Part shown: one piece after another, positions 1 through 6,872 of the stretch | How the letters are laid out: each line of letters opens with the position of its first letter | Position numbering within the stretch: position 1 is the first letter of the stretch | DNA from: Nocardia sp. | Lineage (GTDB): Bacteria; Actinomycetota; Actinomycetes; Mycobacteriales; Mycobacteriaceae | Assembly (NCBI GenBank): GCA_013361595.1 | Contig: JABFXT010000057.1 | Coordinates: 1-10,457 of the forward strand | Direction of reading: 5' to 3' | Length of the DNA stretch: 10,457 bases | The notes under the pieces: model-generated | Databases searched by the model: none | Seen by the model: the letters and a program-made list of their open reading frames with translations, nothing else | Told to the model about the DNA's origin: nothing | Position numbers and translations under genes: made by a program

Positions 1-35
1 CCGACGAAGACGCCGGATACGACAACCAGTTCTGA
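1..35 (+). CDS. 3' end of an unidentified + strand gene (partial)
   Basis: Reading from base 3, the frame gives ten residues, DEDAGYDNQF, then a TGA at 33-35. The acidic tail and its position, 18 bp from the stop of a convergent gene, fit the C-terminus of a + strand gene lying mostly outside the window. Ten residues are too few to identify a family. The other frames also stay open over so short a stretch, so the reading frame itself is an inference. Confidence 0.4.
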   Translation, partial: DEDAGYDNQF

Positions 36-53
36 GCCGTCCGGACCGGTGGG

Positions 54-980
54 TCAGCGCAACCGCACCGGATCGCTCAAATCGGCCGCGGAATAGGTGT
101 CGCACGCCGACACCTCGCCGGTGCGATACCCGGTGAGGAACCATTTCTGCCGCTGTTCGGCGGCGCCGTGTGTCCACGCCTCCGGGTTCACCCGGCCGCG
201 CGCGGCCTCCTGGATCCGGTCGTCGCCGACCGCGGAGGCGGCGGACAGCGCGTCCTGGATATCGATATCGGTCAGTGGTACCAGAAGGGGCGTATCCGAA
301 CCGGGTGCCGGGGTCTTGTCGGCATAGTGGGCCCAGACGCCCCCGTAGCAATCCGCCTGGAGTTCGGTGCGCACCGCACCGGATTCCGGGCCCCGGGGGT
401 CCTGCTGGGCCCGGCCGATATCGCCGAGCAGATTCTGGATATGGTGGCCGACCTCGTGAGCCACCACGTACTCCTGCGCCAGCGGCCCGCCGCTCGCGCC
501 GAACCGGTCCACCAGCTCCTGGAAGAACCCGACATCGAAATAGGCGGTTCGATCGGTGGGGCAGTAGAAGGGCCCCACCTCGCTGCTCGCGTAGCCGCAG
601 CCGGTGGAGACACCGCCGGTGAACAAGCGGAGCCCGGGCGCTTCGTAGGCGGTACCGGTCTGTTCGGGCAGCTCCGTCGACCAGACCGAATCCAGGCTCT
701 GCGCGGTGAGCACCACCCGGCAGTCCACATATCTGTTGGCGTCCGCACCGGTGCGGCAGTGCTCGGGCGTCCCCGCTGTTTCGCCCGTGCGCTGTTCCAG
801 ATCCTCGGCTCCGGTGAACTGACCGAGTACCGAACCGGGGTCGCCGCCGAGCAGCAGGGCCAATACCAGCACGATCAACCCTCCGGCGCCGCCGCCCAGG
901 GCGAGTTTGCCGCCCCGGCCGGGGCCGCCGCCCGACGAGGCGCGGCCGGGGTCGATCTGTGCACCCTCGTCGAAGGTCAT
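54..980 (-). CDS. YpfJ-family membrane-anchored neutral zinc metallopeptidase
   Basis: This encodes a 308-residue protein of the putative neutral zinc metallopeptidase family (YpfJ type, Pfam Zn_peptidase; similar to M. tuberculosis Rv2575). A short Gly-rich cytoplasmic head is followed by one hydrophobic segment at about residues 33-45 ([13 protein letters not shown]), so the catalytic part should lie outside the membrane. The zinc-site HExxH is visible as HEVGHH at 175-180. The downstream ELQADC at 207-211 probably supplies the third ligand (Glu207). Six cysteines (75, 87, 128, 140, 211, 293) could form disulfides, as expected for an exported protein. I chose the ATG at 980 over one 12 codons upstream because AGAGGGGAT lies just before it and [10 protein letters not shown] resembles family N-termini. 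The substrate is unknown for this family. It is transcribed divergently from aspS. Confidence 0.88.
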   Translation of the reverse strand: MTFDEGAQIDPGRASSGGGPGRGGKLALGGGAGGLIVLVLALLLGGDPGSVLGQFTGAEDLEQRTGETAGTPEHCRTGADANRYVDCRVVLTAQSLDSVWSTELPEQTGTAYEAPGLRLFTGGVSTGCGYASSEVGPFYCPTDRTAYFDVGFFQELVDRFGASGGPLAQEYVVAHEVGHHIQNLLGDIGRAQQDPRGPESGAVRTELQADCYGGVWAHYADKTPAPGSDTPLLVPLTDIDIQDALSAASAVGDDRIQEAARGRVNPEAWTHGAAEQRQKWFLTGYRTGEVSACDTYSAADLSDPVRLR

Positions 981-1030
981 AGCGGATCCCCTCTGTGAAC
1001 GTGTTCGCCGCAACATGCTCGGGTGCTCGC

Positions 1031-1036
1031 AATATA
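1031..1036 (-). promoter_or_regulatory. Candidate -10 box of the metallopeptidase gene
   Basis: On the minus strand the bases read TATATT, the most AT-rich patch in the 145-bp divergent gap. Transcription would start near 1024 and give a leader of about 44 nt that contains the AGAGGGGAT ribosome binding site. No convincing -35 box is visible, so the call rests on the -10 match and spacing only. Confidence 0.3.
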
Positions 1037-1040
1037 TCCG

Positions 1041-1071
1041 TTTACGTCCGCTCGGCGCGGCGCACTACGAT
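1041..1071 (+). promoter_or_regulatory. Candidate aspS promoter
   Basis: A TAnnnT -10 box, TACGAT, lies at 1066-1071, with a weak -35-like TTTACG at 1041-1046 and a slightly long 19-nt spacer. The start would fall near 1078, giving a leader of about 48 nt before the GTG at 1126. aspS would thus be a conventional leadered transcript, unlike the next three + strand genes. Confidence 0.35.
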
Positions 1072-1097
1072 GGCAACCGCATCCGGAGGCCGTCCCG

Positions 1098-1163
1098 GTG
1101 TACTCCGACCGTCGAAAGGAATACCGTGCTGCGCACCCACTTGGCCGGTTCATTGCGAAGTGA
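1098..1163 (+). CDS. Possible 21-residue overlapping upstream ORF in the aspS leader
   Basis: A GTG at 1098 opens a 21-codon frame ending at TGA 1161-1163. It runs through the aspS start codon in a different frame. A strong Shine-Dalgarno sequence, GGAGG (1085-1089), sits 8 nt upstream, better than the aspS site itself. The product would begin [10 protein letters not shown], is basic and resembles no family I know. It could be a leader whose translation tunes aspS initiation, or the GGAGG may be chance in GC-rich DNA. It holds only one Asp codon, which argues against classical Asp-sensing attenuation. Confidence 0.25.
   Translation: MYSDRRKEYRAAHPLGRFIAK
1114..1120 (+). promoter_or_regulatory. 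Ribosome binding site that fixes the aspS start
   Basis: GAAAGGA ends 5 nt before the GTG at 1126. It supports that codon over the much longer open frame reaching back to 907, which would overlap the divergent gene. The preceding context CGTCGAAAGG recurs exactly before the GTG start of the minus-strand membrane gene. Confidence 0.65.
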
Positions 1164-2952
1164 ACAGGCGGGTCAGACCGTTACCCTCTCCGGTTGGGTG
1201 GCCCGGCGGCGCGACCACGGTGGCGTGATCTTCATCGATCTGCGCGACGCTTCCGGTGTGGCGCAGGCGGTGTTCCGTGAAGGCCCGGCGGCCGAGCAGT
1301 CGCACCGGCTGCGGGCGGAATACTGTGTGCGGATCGTCGGCGTGGTGGAACAGCGGCCCGCGGGCAACGAGAACCCGGAACTGCCGACCGGTGCGATCGA
1401 GGTCGACGTCAAGGAACTCGAGGTGCTCAACGAGAGCGCCCCGCTGCCCTTCCAGCTCGACGAGCAGCCCGGTGAGGAAGCCCGGCTCCGGTACCGCTAC
1501 CTGGACCTGCGGCGCGAGGGCCCCGCGCACGCCATCCGGCTGCGGTCCAAGGTCAACGCCGCGGCGCGCTCGGTGCTCGCCCGGCACGAGTTCGTCGAGG
1601 TCGAGACCCCGACCCTGACCCGCTCGACCCCCGAGGGTGCCCGCGACTTCCTGGTACCGGCCCGGTTGCAGCCCGGTAGCTTCTATGCGCTGCCACAGAG
1701 CCCGCAGCTGTTCAAACAGCTGCTCATGGTGGGCGGAATCGAGCGGTACTTCCAGATCGCGCGCTGCTACCGCGACGAGGACTTCCGCGCCGACCGCCAG
1801 CCCGAGTTCACCCAGCTCGACCTGGAGATGAGCTTCGTTCGCCAAGAGGATGTCATCCTGCTGGCCGAGGACGTTCTGGTGGCGCTGTGGGAGCTCATCG
1901 GGTATCGGATTCCGACACCGATCCCGCATATGACCTATGCCGAGGCGATGCGGCGGTTCGGTAGCGACAAACCGGATCTCCGTTTCGGGGTGGAGATCAC
2001 CGAATGCACCGAGTACTTCGCGAACACACCGTTCCGGGTGTTCCAGGCGCCGTACGTGGGCGCGGTCGTGATGCCGGGCGGCGCGAGCCAGCCGCGGCGC
2101 CAGCTCGACGCCTGGCAGGACTGGGCCAAACAGCGAGGTGCCAAGGGCCTGGCCTATGTGCTGGTCGGGGCGGACGGCACGCTCACCGGCCCGGTGGCCA
2201 AGAACCTCACCGAGGACGAGCGCGCGGGTCTGGCCGCACATGTCGGCGCCGTGCCGGGTGACTGCGTGTTCTTCGCCGCGGGCCCGGTCAAAGCGCAGCG
2301 CGCACTGCTGGGTGCGGCACGTTCGGAGATCGCGCAGCGAGTCGGGCTCATCGACGAGAACGCGTGGTCGTTCGTGTGGATCGTGGACGCCCCGCTGTTC
2401 GAACCGGCCGCCGACGCGACCGCCAGCGGCGATGTGGCGCTCGGGCATTCGGCGTGGACGGCCGTGCACCACGCCTTCACCTCGCCGAAACCGGAATCAC
2501 TGGACACCTTCGACACCGATCCCGGTGCCGCGCTCGCCTACGCCTACGACATCGTCTGCAACGGCAACGAGATCGGCGGCGGCAGTATCCGTATCCATCG
2601 CAAGGACGTGCAGGAACGCGTGTTCAAGGTGATGGGCATCAGCGAAGACGAGGCGCAGGAGAAGTTCGGCTTCCTGCTCGACGCGTTCGCCTTCGGTGCG
2701 CCGCCGCACGGCGGTATCGCCTTCGGCTGGGACCGGATCGTGGCACTGCTGGCCGGGCTCGACTCCATCCGGGAAGTGATCGCGTTCCCGAAGACCGGTG
2801 GCGGTGTCGACCCGCTCACCGACGCGCCGGCGCCGATCACCGCCCAGCAGCGCAAAGAAGCGGGCCTGGATGCGGCACCGCGGCCCGCGGGCAAAACGCC
2901 GGAGGGCAACGGCGTGGCAGCCGCTCCGGCGGCGAGTGGCGGCTCCGCCTGA
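1126..2952 (+). CDS. aspS: Aspartate--tRNA ligase, probably non-discriminating (Asp/Asn)
   Basis: This is a 608-residue bacterial-type class IIb aminoacyl-tRNA synthetase that charges tRNA with aspartate in the cytoplasm. The N-terminal anticodon-binding OB fold covers about residues 1-110. The class II core follows, with motif 2 from about 206 ([14 protein letters not shown]) and motif 3 at 528-537 ([10 protein letters not shown]). The bacterial GAD insertion lies roughly at 300-420. His31 (RRRDHGG) and Gly80 (RPAGNENP) match the two anticodon-domain positions (H31, G82) linked in Pseudomonas aeruginosa AspRS to acceptance of tRNA-Asn. The enzyme therefore probably also makes Asp-tRNA-Asn for amidation by GatCAB, as in mycobacteria. 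The start is GTG, with GAAAGGA upstream and an N-terminus ([11 protein letters not shown]) like that of M. tuberculosis AspS. The last 40 or so residues are a low-complexity Ala/Pro/Gly tail. It is convergent with the next gene. Confidence 0.97.
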   Translation: MLRTHLAGSLRSEQAGQTVTLSGWVARRRDHGGVIFIDLRDASGVAQAVFREGPAAEQSHRLRAEYCVRIVGVVEQRPAGNENPELPTGAIEVDVKELEVLNESAPLPFQLDEQPGEEARLRYRYLDLRREGPAHAIRLRSKVNAAARSVLARHEFVEVETPTLTRSTPEGARDFLVPARLQPGSFYALPQSPQLFKQLLMVGGIERYFQIARCYRDEDFRADRQPEFTQLDLEMSFVRQEDVILLAEDVLVALWELIGYRIPTPIPHMTYAEAMRRFGSDKPDLRFGVEITECTEYFANTPFRVFQAPYVGAVVMPGGASQPRRQLDAWQDWAKQRGAKGLAYVLVGADGTLTGPVAKNLTEDERAGLAAHVGAVPGDCVFFAAGPVKAQRALLGAARSEIAQRVGLIDENAWSFVWIVDAPLFEPAADATASGDVALGHSAWTAVHHAFTSPKPESLDTFDTDPGAALAYAYDIVCNGNEIGGGSIRIHRKDVQERVFKVMGISEDEAQEKFGFLLDAFAFGAPPHGGIAFGWDRIVALLAGLDSIREVIAFPKTGGGVDPLTDAPAPITAQQRKEAGLDAAPRPAGKTPEGNGVAAAPAASGGSA

Positions 2953-2959
2953 CGGACGC

Positions 2960-2990
2960 GGTCGTTCGCGCGCCGCGCGTGTCCACGACC
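2960..2990. terminator. GC-rich hairpin after aspS
   Basis: GGTCGT (2960-2965) is the exact inverse complement of ACGACC (2985-2990). Inside it CGCG (2967-2970) pairs with CGCG (2976-2979) across a 5-nt loop. It starts 8 bp after the aspS stop, between convergent genes. There is no T-tract, which is common for actinobacterial terminators but leaves termination unproven. Confidence 0.42.
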
Positions 2991-3006
2991 CGAAGCCGGG
3001 GAGTAC

Positions 3007-3038
3007 GTCCGGTCCCGCTCATACCGGCGAGACCGGAC
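3007..3038. terminator. Strong hairpin at the convergence point
   Basis: GTCCGGTC (3007-3014) and GACCGGAC (3031-3038) are perfect 8-bp inverted arms. After one mismatch the stem continues with CGC/GCG (3016-3018 with 3027-3029) and closes on a loop of 6-8 nt. It straddles the stop codon of the minus-strand gene (3019-3021) and lies 54 bp past aspS. It could terminate aspS, or protect the 3' end of either transcript. No T-tract follows on the + strand. Confidence 0.45.
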
Positions 3039-4002
3039 CCCCGGTGAGCGTGCGATACGCGTAGGTCACCGCGAGCACCGCCACCGGGCCGGCCACCAGC
3101 AGGCCGAACCCGCACGCCAGCAGGCCCAACGCCGTCACCACCAGCACGGTCAGTACCAGGAGCAGTACCCGGACCGGATCACGCAGCACCAGCAGGAAGC
3201 TGGATTTGATCGCCTCTACCGGGCTCTGTCCCTGTTCGATCGCGAAATGCAGGGAGAACATACAGCCGATCCCCACCGCGATGCCGGGTAGCAGGCACAG
3301 CGCCGACGCGAGGGTGGTGGCGAGAAATGCCAGCAGCGCGGTCAGGAACGCGTTCGCCATACTGCCCAGATAGAAATAGGAGCCGAAACCCGGACGGTAA
3401 CCGTCGGTTTCGTAGAGGGCCCCGCGGACCATGGCGGCCTGCAACAGCCACAATCCGGTCATCACCGCGGCGAAGACGACGAGCAGTCCGAGCATCGAGT
3501 TCGGTTCCACGACCCGGACGACCAGATAGAAGACCAGGTAGATGATCAGGCCGAGCGAAGTGACCGCGACCCACGGGCCGGGATTGCGTTTGAACTTCTC
3601 CAAGCCGTAGCTGAGCGCGTGCCCGATATCGAGATTGCCGGGAATGCCGGTGCCGTACGCCTGGTACCCGTAGACCTGCGCGTTCGGGTCCGGCCCCGTG
3701 CCGGGCGGGCCGTACACCGGCTGTCCGGGGGACGTGCCGGTTGCCCCGGTGCCGTGCGGCGCGCCGGTCCCGGTCGGGTCGGGGTTCGGCGCGGTCGAGG
3801 TCTCCACCACGGTTGGCTGCTGGGCTGCTCCCGGTTTGCCCGCCGGTGGCGGCACGCCGGGCAGCGGGGTGTCGCTGCTCACCGCGGCGCTACCGGATTC
3901 GCTCGTCGAGACCGGGCGTCGGGGATCAGGTGCCGGGGGATGTCCCCCTGTGGCGGCCGGATCGCCGGGAGAGGCCGGGGCGGAACGCGGTGTGTCGGTC
4001 AC
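3019..4002 (-). CDS. Pro/Gly-rich polytopic membrane protein, Rv2560-like
   Basis: This encodes a 327-residue integral membrane protein of unknown function. Residues 1-120 are disordered, rich in Pro, Gly, Thr and Ser, with a Tyr-bearing end (PVYGPPG, QVYGYQAYG). The remainder is a multi-pass domain with hydrophobic stretches at about 144-163, 170-192, 217-255 (probably two passes) and 277-318 (probably two). Length, architecture and position, convergent with aspS and upstream of a rarA-alaS block, match M. tuberculosis Rv2560, annotated as a proline- and glycine-rich transmembrane protein. I chose the GTG at 4002 because GAAAGG lies 9 nt upstream and the length then agrees with Rv2560. The open frame extends to a TTG at 4173, but that extra sequence has no membrane or domain feature. 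No TAnnnT -10 box is visible on this strand within 200 bp of the start. Confidence 0.82.
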   Translation of the reverse strand: MTDTPRSAPASPGDPAATGGHPPAPDPRRPVSTSESGSAAVSSDTPLPGVPPPAGKPGAAQQPTVVETSTAPNPDPTGTGAPHGTGATGTSPGQPVYGPPGTGPDPNAQVYGYQAYGTGIPGNLDIGHALSYGLEKFKRNPGPWVAVTSLGLIIYLVFYLVVRVVEPNSMLGLLVVFAAVMTGLWLLQAAMVRGALYETDGYRPGFGSYFYLGSMANAFLTALLAFLATTLASALCLLPGIAVGIGCMFSLHFAIEQGQSPVEAIKSSFLLVLRDPVRVLLLVLTVLVVTALGLLACGFGLLVAGPVAVLAVTYAYRTLTGGPVSPV

Positions 4003-4011
4003 GCTGGCATA

Positions 4012-4018
4012 CCTTTCG
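4012..4018 (-). promoter_or_regulatory. Ribosome binding site that fixes the Rv2560-like start
   Basis: On the minus strand the bases read CGAAAGG, leaving 9 nt before the GTG at 4002-4000. It supports that start over the TTG 57 codons upstream. An ATG lies only 1 nt after the site (4010-4008) but opens just a three-codon frame. Confidence 0.55.
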
Positions 4019-4163
4019 ACGCAGCTGGTTTCCGGTGTGGCGCACAGCAGTTCAGATCGAGAAAACCCGACCCGCACAGCGGTGTCAAGCAGGGCGAGCG
4101 CGCGGCGAGCGGCGGGCAGGGGGCGGGTGGGCAACCCAGCGGACACGCCGAACGACACGGAAA

Positions 4164-4175
4164 GGTTGTTCAACC
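4164..4175. repeat. Short palindrome in the divergent intergenic region
   Basis: GGTTG-TT-CAACC is a perfect 5-bp inverted repeat with a 2-nt centre. It lies 27 bp upstream of the candidate -10 box of the kinase-like gene and between two divergent genes. Its size suits a dimeric repressor site, but one short palindrome in 213 bp may be chance. Confidence 0.2.
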
Positions 4176-4201
4176 GCTCGCTAGAAGTGACCGAATGCGA
4201 G

Positions 4202-4207
4202 TAACTT
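4202..4207 (+). promoter_or_regulatory. -10 box for leaderless transcription of the kinase-like gene
   Basis: TAACTT fits the actinobacterial TAnnnT -10 element and ends 8 nt before the ATG at 4216, so transcription should begin at or next to the start codon. There is no good Shine-Dalgarno sequence (only TTGAG, ending 5 nt before the ATG), which agrees with a leaderless mRNA. No -35 box is evident. Confidence 0.5.
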
Positions 4208-4215
4208 GAGATGCG

Positions 4216-5382
4216 ATGACTGCACTACTGGCCGAACGAGCCACCGAAGTCGTATCCGCAGCACAGCAGTTGCTCACAAAGCGAATGGGTGCTCCGGTGA
4301 AGCTGAGCGATCCCACCGAACTCAGCGGTAGCGGACGGACGACCGTGCTACGTGTCCGGGTCGCCGAGAACGCCTTCTCCCTACCTCGCACCCTGATCGT
4401 CAAGCAGGTGCGCGGGTCGGTCTCGGACCCGAAGAACGTCACCGTCACCCCGGGCGTCGCCAGTGTCGATTCGGCCTTCCTCCGGGAAGCGGTCTCCTAT
4501 CAGTTCACCACCGCGCTCAGCCGCGGCGAACGCCCCGGCGCGTATCTGATCGCGCACTCCCTGCCCGACCGGTTGCTGATCCTCAGCGATCTGGGCGAGA
4601 ACACCAAACTCACCGATGTGCTGCGCTCCGGTGTCGAACCGGCCGCCCGCAACGCCATGATGGCGTTCGCGCAGGCGCTCGGCCGGATGCATGCCGCCAC
4701 CGTGGGCCGCGAACCCGATTTCGTGGCGCTGCTGCGCCGGGTCGACGTCGTGCACCGGGTCGACGGGATCGCCCAGCAGGCCGAATCCGCCGTCGCGGAG
4801 ATGCCGGCCCTGCTGCGACGCGAACTGGGAATGGAGGTTCCCGACGAGGTGAGCGAACAGATCGCGCACGGCGCGCGTCTGTTCACCGGTGGCCGGTTCC
4901 GCGCCTTCAGCCCCTCGGATCTGTGCCCGGACAATGTGATCCTGAACGAAGAGGGTGCCCGCATCCTCGACTACGAATGGGGCGGATTCCGGGACGCCAC
5001 CCTCGATATCGCCTACGCGCTGGTCTCCTTCCCCGGATGCCTCTGCGATATCGAACTCTCCCGCGAACGCGCCCTGCAGATGGTGGAGGCCTGGCGTGCC
5101 GAAGTGGTCGGTGTCTGGCCGGCGCTCGCCGACGACGCGCTGCTCGCGGACAAGATCCTCGAAGCCCGGCTGATCTGGGTTTGGCTCAGCACCTACTGGT
5201 TCCTGCCCGCCGACCACGCGCGTATCGCCTCGGCCCGTGAGCACGGCCTGTCGGTTCCGCGCTCGGACGCGCTGCTCAATCGCTGGGCGGGGCTGGCCGA
5301 AGACGCCCGCTGCCTCGGCAACGACGCCGTCGGCGACTTCGCCGAGGCGGTCTGCGCCGTCCTCGACGAACACTTCAGCTGA
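4216..5382 (+). CDS. Kinase-fold (aminoglycoside phosphotransferase-like) protein, substrate unknown
   Basis: This 388-residue soluble protein has the APH/choline-kinase fold layout. Lys63 (LIVKQVRG) could be the ATP-binding lysine. LLILSDLGE at about 118-126 looks like the hinge. The catalytic loop is SPSDLCPDN, with Asp235 and Asn240 spaced as in the family HGDxxxxN, but the usual His is replaced by Pro. The metal-binding motif is ILDYEWGG with Asp252, followed by the typical FRDATLDIAYAL helix. It should therefore bind nucleotide and may phosphorylate a small molecule. Nothing in the sequence names the substrate, and a drug-resistance role should not be assumed. It stands alone between the divergent Rv2560-like gene and rarA. 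In M. tuberculosis, as I recall it, no such gene lies between those two, so this looks like a lineage-specific gain or retention. Base composition matches its neighbours, so there is no sign of recent transfer. Confidence 0.8.
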   Translation: MTALLAERATEVVSAAQQLLTKRMGAPVKLSDPTELSGSGRTTVLRVRVAENAFSLPRTLIVKQVRGSVSDPKNVTVTPGVASVDSAFLREAVSYQFTTALSRGERPGAYLIAHSLPDRLLILSDLGENTKLTDVLRSGVEPAARNAMMAFAQALGRMHAATVGREPDFVALLRRVDVVHRVDGIAQQAESAVAEMPALLRRELGMEVPDEVSEQIAHGARLFTGGRFRAFSPSDLCPDNVILNEEGARILDYEWGGFRDATLDIAYALVSFPGCLCDIELSRERALQMVEAWRAEVVGVWPALADDALLADKILEARLIWVWLSTYWFLPADHARIASAREHGLSVPRSDALLNRWAGLAEDARCLGNDAVGDFAEAVCAVLDEHFS

Positions 5383-5398
5383 GCGGCGCGCCGCGGTA

Positions 5399-5429
5399 GC
5401 GCCGGACGGCCGGTGTACGCGCCGGACGG
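5399..5429 (+). repeat. Two 11-bp direct repeats spaced 20 bp apart upstream of rarA
   Basis: GCGCCGGACGG occurs at 5399-5409 and again at 5419-5429, exactly 20 bp apart (about two helical turns). The second copy abuts the rarA promoter motif at 5430. Paired sites on one helix face would suit an activator or repressor. The first copy can also fold with the following CCGG into a small hairpin. A perfect 12-bp palindrome, GCGGCGCGCCGC, sits directly after the preceding stop codon (5383-5394) and may contribute to termination of that gene. Confidence 0.35.
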
Positions 5430-5452
5430 GTGTCGGCGGTGGGCGGTACGGT
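5430..5452 (+). promoter_or_regulatory. DNA-damage (RecA-independent, PafBC-type) promoter of rarA, leaderless
   Basis: GTGTCGGCG (5430-5438) matches 7 of 9 positions of the actinobacterial RecA-independent damage motif tTGTCRGTG. Exactly 8 nt later comes the -10 box TACGGT (5447-5452, TAnnnT), giving the full tTGTCRGTG-N8-TAnnnT architecture. The -10 ends 7 nt before the rarA ATG at 5460, so the mRNA should be leaderless. In mycobacteria this motif is used by the PafBC regulator. Control by PafBC here is inferred from the motif alone. Confidence 0.5.
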
Positions 5453-5459
5453 CGCTGTC

Positions 5460-6836
5460 ATGAGTGAGGGTCTGTTCGATATGCCCGGTGCGGGGGCGGG
5501 CGCACCGGATATCGCCTTCGCGGGCGGGGCCGCACGCAACGGCGGGGCCCACGCACCGCTCGCGGTGCGGATGCGGCCCGCTTCGCTCGACGAGGTCGTC
5601 GGACAGCAGCATCTGCTCGGGCCCGGATCGCCGCTGCGGCGGCTGGTCGAGGGGTCGGGTGCGGCGTCGGTACTGCTCTACGGTCCGCCGGGTACCGGGA
5701 AGACGACGCTCGCCTCGCTGATCTCGCAGGCCACCGGGCGGCGCTTCGAAGCGCTGTCCGCGCTGTCCGCGGGGGTCAAGGAGGTGCGCGCGGTCATCGA
5801 TATCTCGCGACGGCGGTTGACGGCGGGCGAGCAGACCGTGCTGTTCATCGACGAGGTGCACCGCTTCTCCAAGACGCAACAGGACGCGCTGCTGGCAGCG
5901 GTCGAGAATCGCATCGTGCTGCTGGTCGGCGCGACCACGGAGAACCCGTCGTTCTCCGTGGTCGCGCCGCTTTTGTCCCGGTCGCTGGTCCTGCAGTTGC
6001 ATTCGCTCGGCCCGGACGATATCCGGGCGGTCCTGGAGCGGGCCGTCGCCGATGCGCGCGGGTTGGACGGGCAGTACACGGTCACCGAGGAAGCGCTCGA
6101 CCATATCGTCCGGATCGCCGGCGGCGACGCGCGGCGCGCGCTCACCGCACTGGAGGCGTCGGCGGAATCCTCGCTGGACGGGACCGTGGGCCTGGACCTG
6201 GTGGCGGCCAGTATCGACAAGGCGGCCGTCCGCTACGACCGTGCCGGGGACCAGCACTACGACGTGATCAGCGCTTTCATCAAATCGATCCGCGGATCCG
6301 ATGTCGACGCGGCGCTGCACTACCTGGCGCGGATGTTGACCGCGGGGGAAGACCCGCGGTTCATCGCCCGCCGCCTGATGATCCATGCCAGCGAGGACAT
6401 CGGCATGGCCGATCCGACCGCATTGCAGACCGCCGCCGCGGCGGCCCAGGTGGTACAGCTGGTCGGATTGCCGGAGGGCAGGCTGGCGCTGGCCCAGGCC
6501 ACCATCCATCTGGCCACCGCGCCGAAGTCGGGTGCGGTGGTCGCGGCCATCGGCGCGGCCATGGCCGATGTCGCCGCCGGGAAGGCGGGAGTGGTGCCCG
6601 CGCATCTGCGCGACGGGCACTATTCGGGCGCGGAGCGGCTCGGCAACGCCCAGGGCTACCGTTACCCGCACGACGCCCCGGACGGGGTGCTCGCCCAGCA
6701 GTACCCGCCGGACGAACTCGTGGGGGTGGACTACTATCACCCCACCGACCACGGCCACGAACGGGCGGTCGGGCCCCGGGTGGGCACGTTGCGCAGGATC
6801 GTCCGCGGTCTGCGGCCCGGAAACCCGGCTCGGTGA
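5460..6836 (+). CDS. rarA: Replication-associated recombination protein RarA (MgsA), AAA+ ATPase
   Basis: This 458-residue AAA+ ATPase of the RarA/MgsA/WRNIP1 family acts on stalled replication forks and on single-strand/double-strand DNA junctions. It shows Walker [10 protein letters not shown] at 75-83, Walker [10 protein letters not shown] at 128-136 and a sensor-1 region GATTENPSF at 157-165. The C-terminal half is the family's tetramerisation domain, marked by [13 protein letters not shown] from 307 and [14 protein letters not shown] from 382. Length is normal for the family. The N-terminal SEGLFDM resembles a sliding-clamp-binding peptide. I chose the ATG at 5460 over a GTG ten codons upstream (5430) because that GTG lies inside the promoter motif and MSEGLFD fits actinobacterial homologues. 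No Shine-Dalgarno is needed if the message is leaderless. alaS follows after 36 bp on its own candidate promoter. It corresponds to M. tuberculosis Rv2559c. Confidence 0.95.
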   Translation: MSEGLFDMPGAGAGAPDIAFAGGAARNGGAHAPLAVRMRPASLDEVVGQQHLLGPGSPLRRLVEGSGAASVLLYGPPGTGKTTLASLISQATGRRFEALSALSAGVKEVRAVIDISRRRLTAGEQTVLFIDEVHRFSKTQQDALLAAVENRIVLLVGATTENPSFSVVAPLLSRSLVLQLHSLGPDDIRAVLERAVADARGLDGQYTVTEEALDHIVRIAGGDARRALTALEASAESSLDGTVGLDLVAASIDKAAVRYDRAGDQHYDVISAFIKSIRGSDVDAALHYLARMLTAGEDPRFIARRLMIHASEDIGMADPTALQTAAAAAQVVQLVGLPEGRLALAQATIHLATAPKSGAVVAAIGAAMADVAAGKAGVVPAHLRDGHYSGAERLGNAQGYRYPHDAPDGVLAQQYPPDELVGVDYYHPTDHGHERAVGPRVGTLRRIVRGLRPGNPAR

Positions 6837-6858
6837 TAATTCGGGTGCGCGGCACCGG

Positions 6859-6864
6859 TAGGCT
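6859..6864 (+). promoter_or_regulatory. -10 box for leaderless transcription of alaS
   Basis: TAGGCT, a frequent mycobacterial -10 sequence, ends 8 nt before the GTG start at 6873. No Shine-Dalgarno sequence lies in between, so alaS probably has its own leaderless transcript besides any read-through from rarA. A recognisable -35 box is missing. Confidence 0.5.
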
Positions 6865-6872
6865 GGATATTC

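Noticed and set aside
36..53. Possible terminator between the first two convergent genes
   Set aside because: Only short CCGG/TCCGGA self-complementary bases are present, with no stem longer than a few pairs.
168..998. Long + strand open frame antisense to the metallopeptidase gene
   Set aside because: It is in the same codon register as the real gene, with no ribosome site or recognisable domain. The opposite strand carries clear HExxH and family features.
981..1016. ATG at 1016 as the metallopeptidase start
   Set aside because: The ATG at 980 has a strong AGAGGGGAT site immediately upstream and a family-like N-terminus. The 12 extra residues look like untranslated leader.
907..1125. Upstream extension of the aspS frame to 907
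   Set aside because: It overlaps the divergent metallopeptidase gene and both promoters, adds no AspRS-like sequence, and a ribosome site plus homologous N-terminus point to GTG 1126.
3999..4010. Three-codon ORF (ATG CCA GCG TGA, minus strand) overlapping the start of the Rv2560-like gene
   Set aside because: Its ATG is only 1 nt from the ribosome site, too close to be used. The site is correctly spaced for the GTG instead.
4003..4173. Extension of the Rv2560-like frame to the TTG at 4173
   Set aside because: The extra 57 residues show no homologous feature, and GTG 4002 has a ribosome site and gives a length close to Rv2560.
5430..5459. GTG at 5430 as the rarA start
   Set aside because: It falls within the promoter motif, and the ten added residues are not RarA-like.
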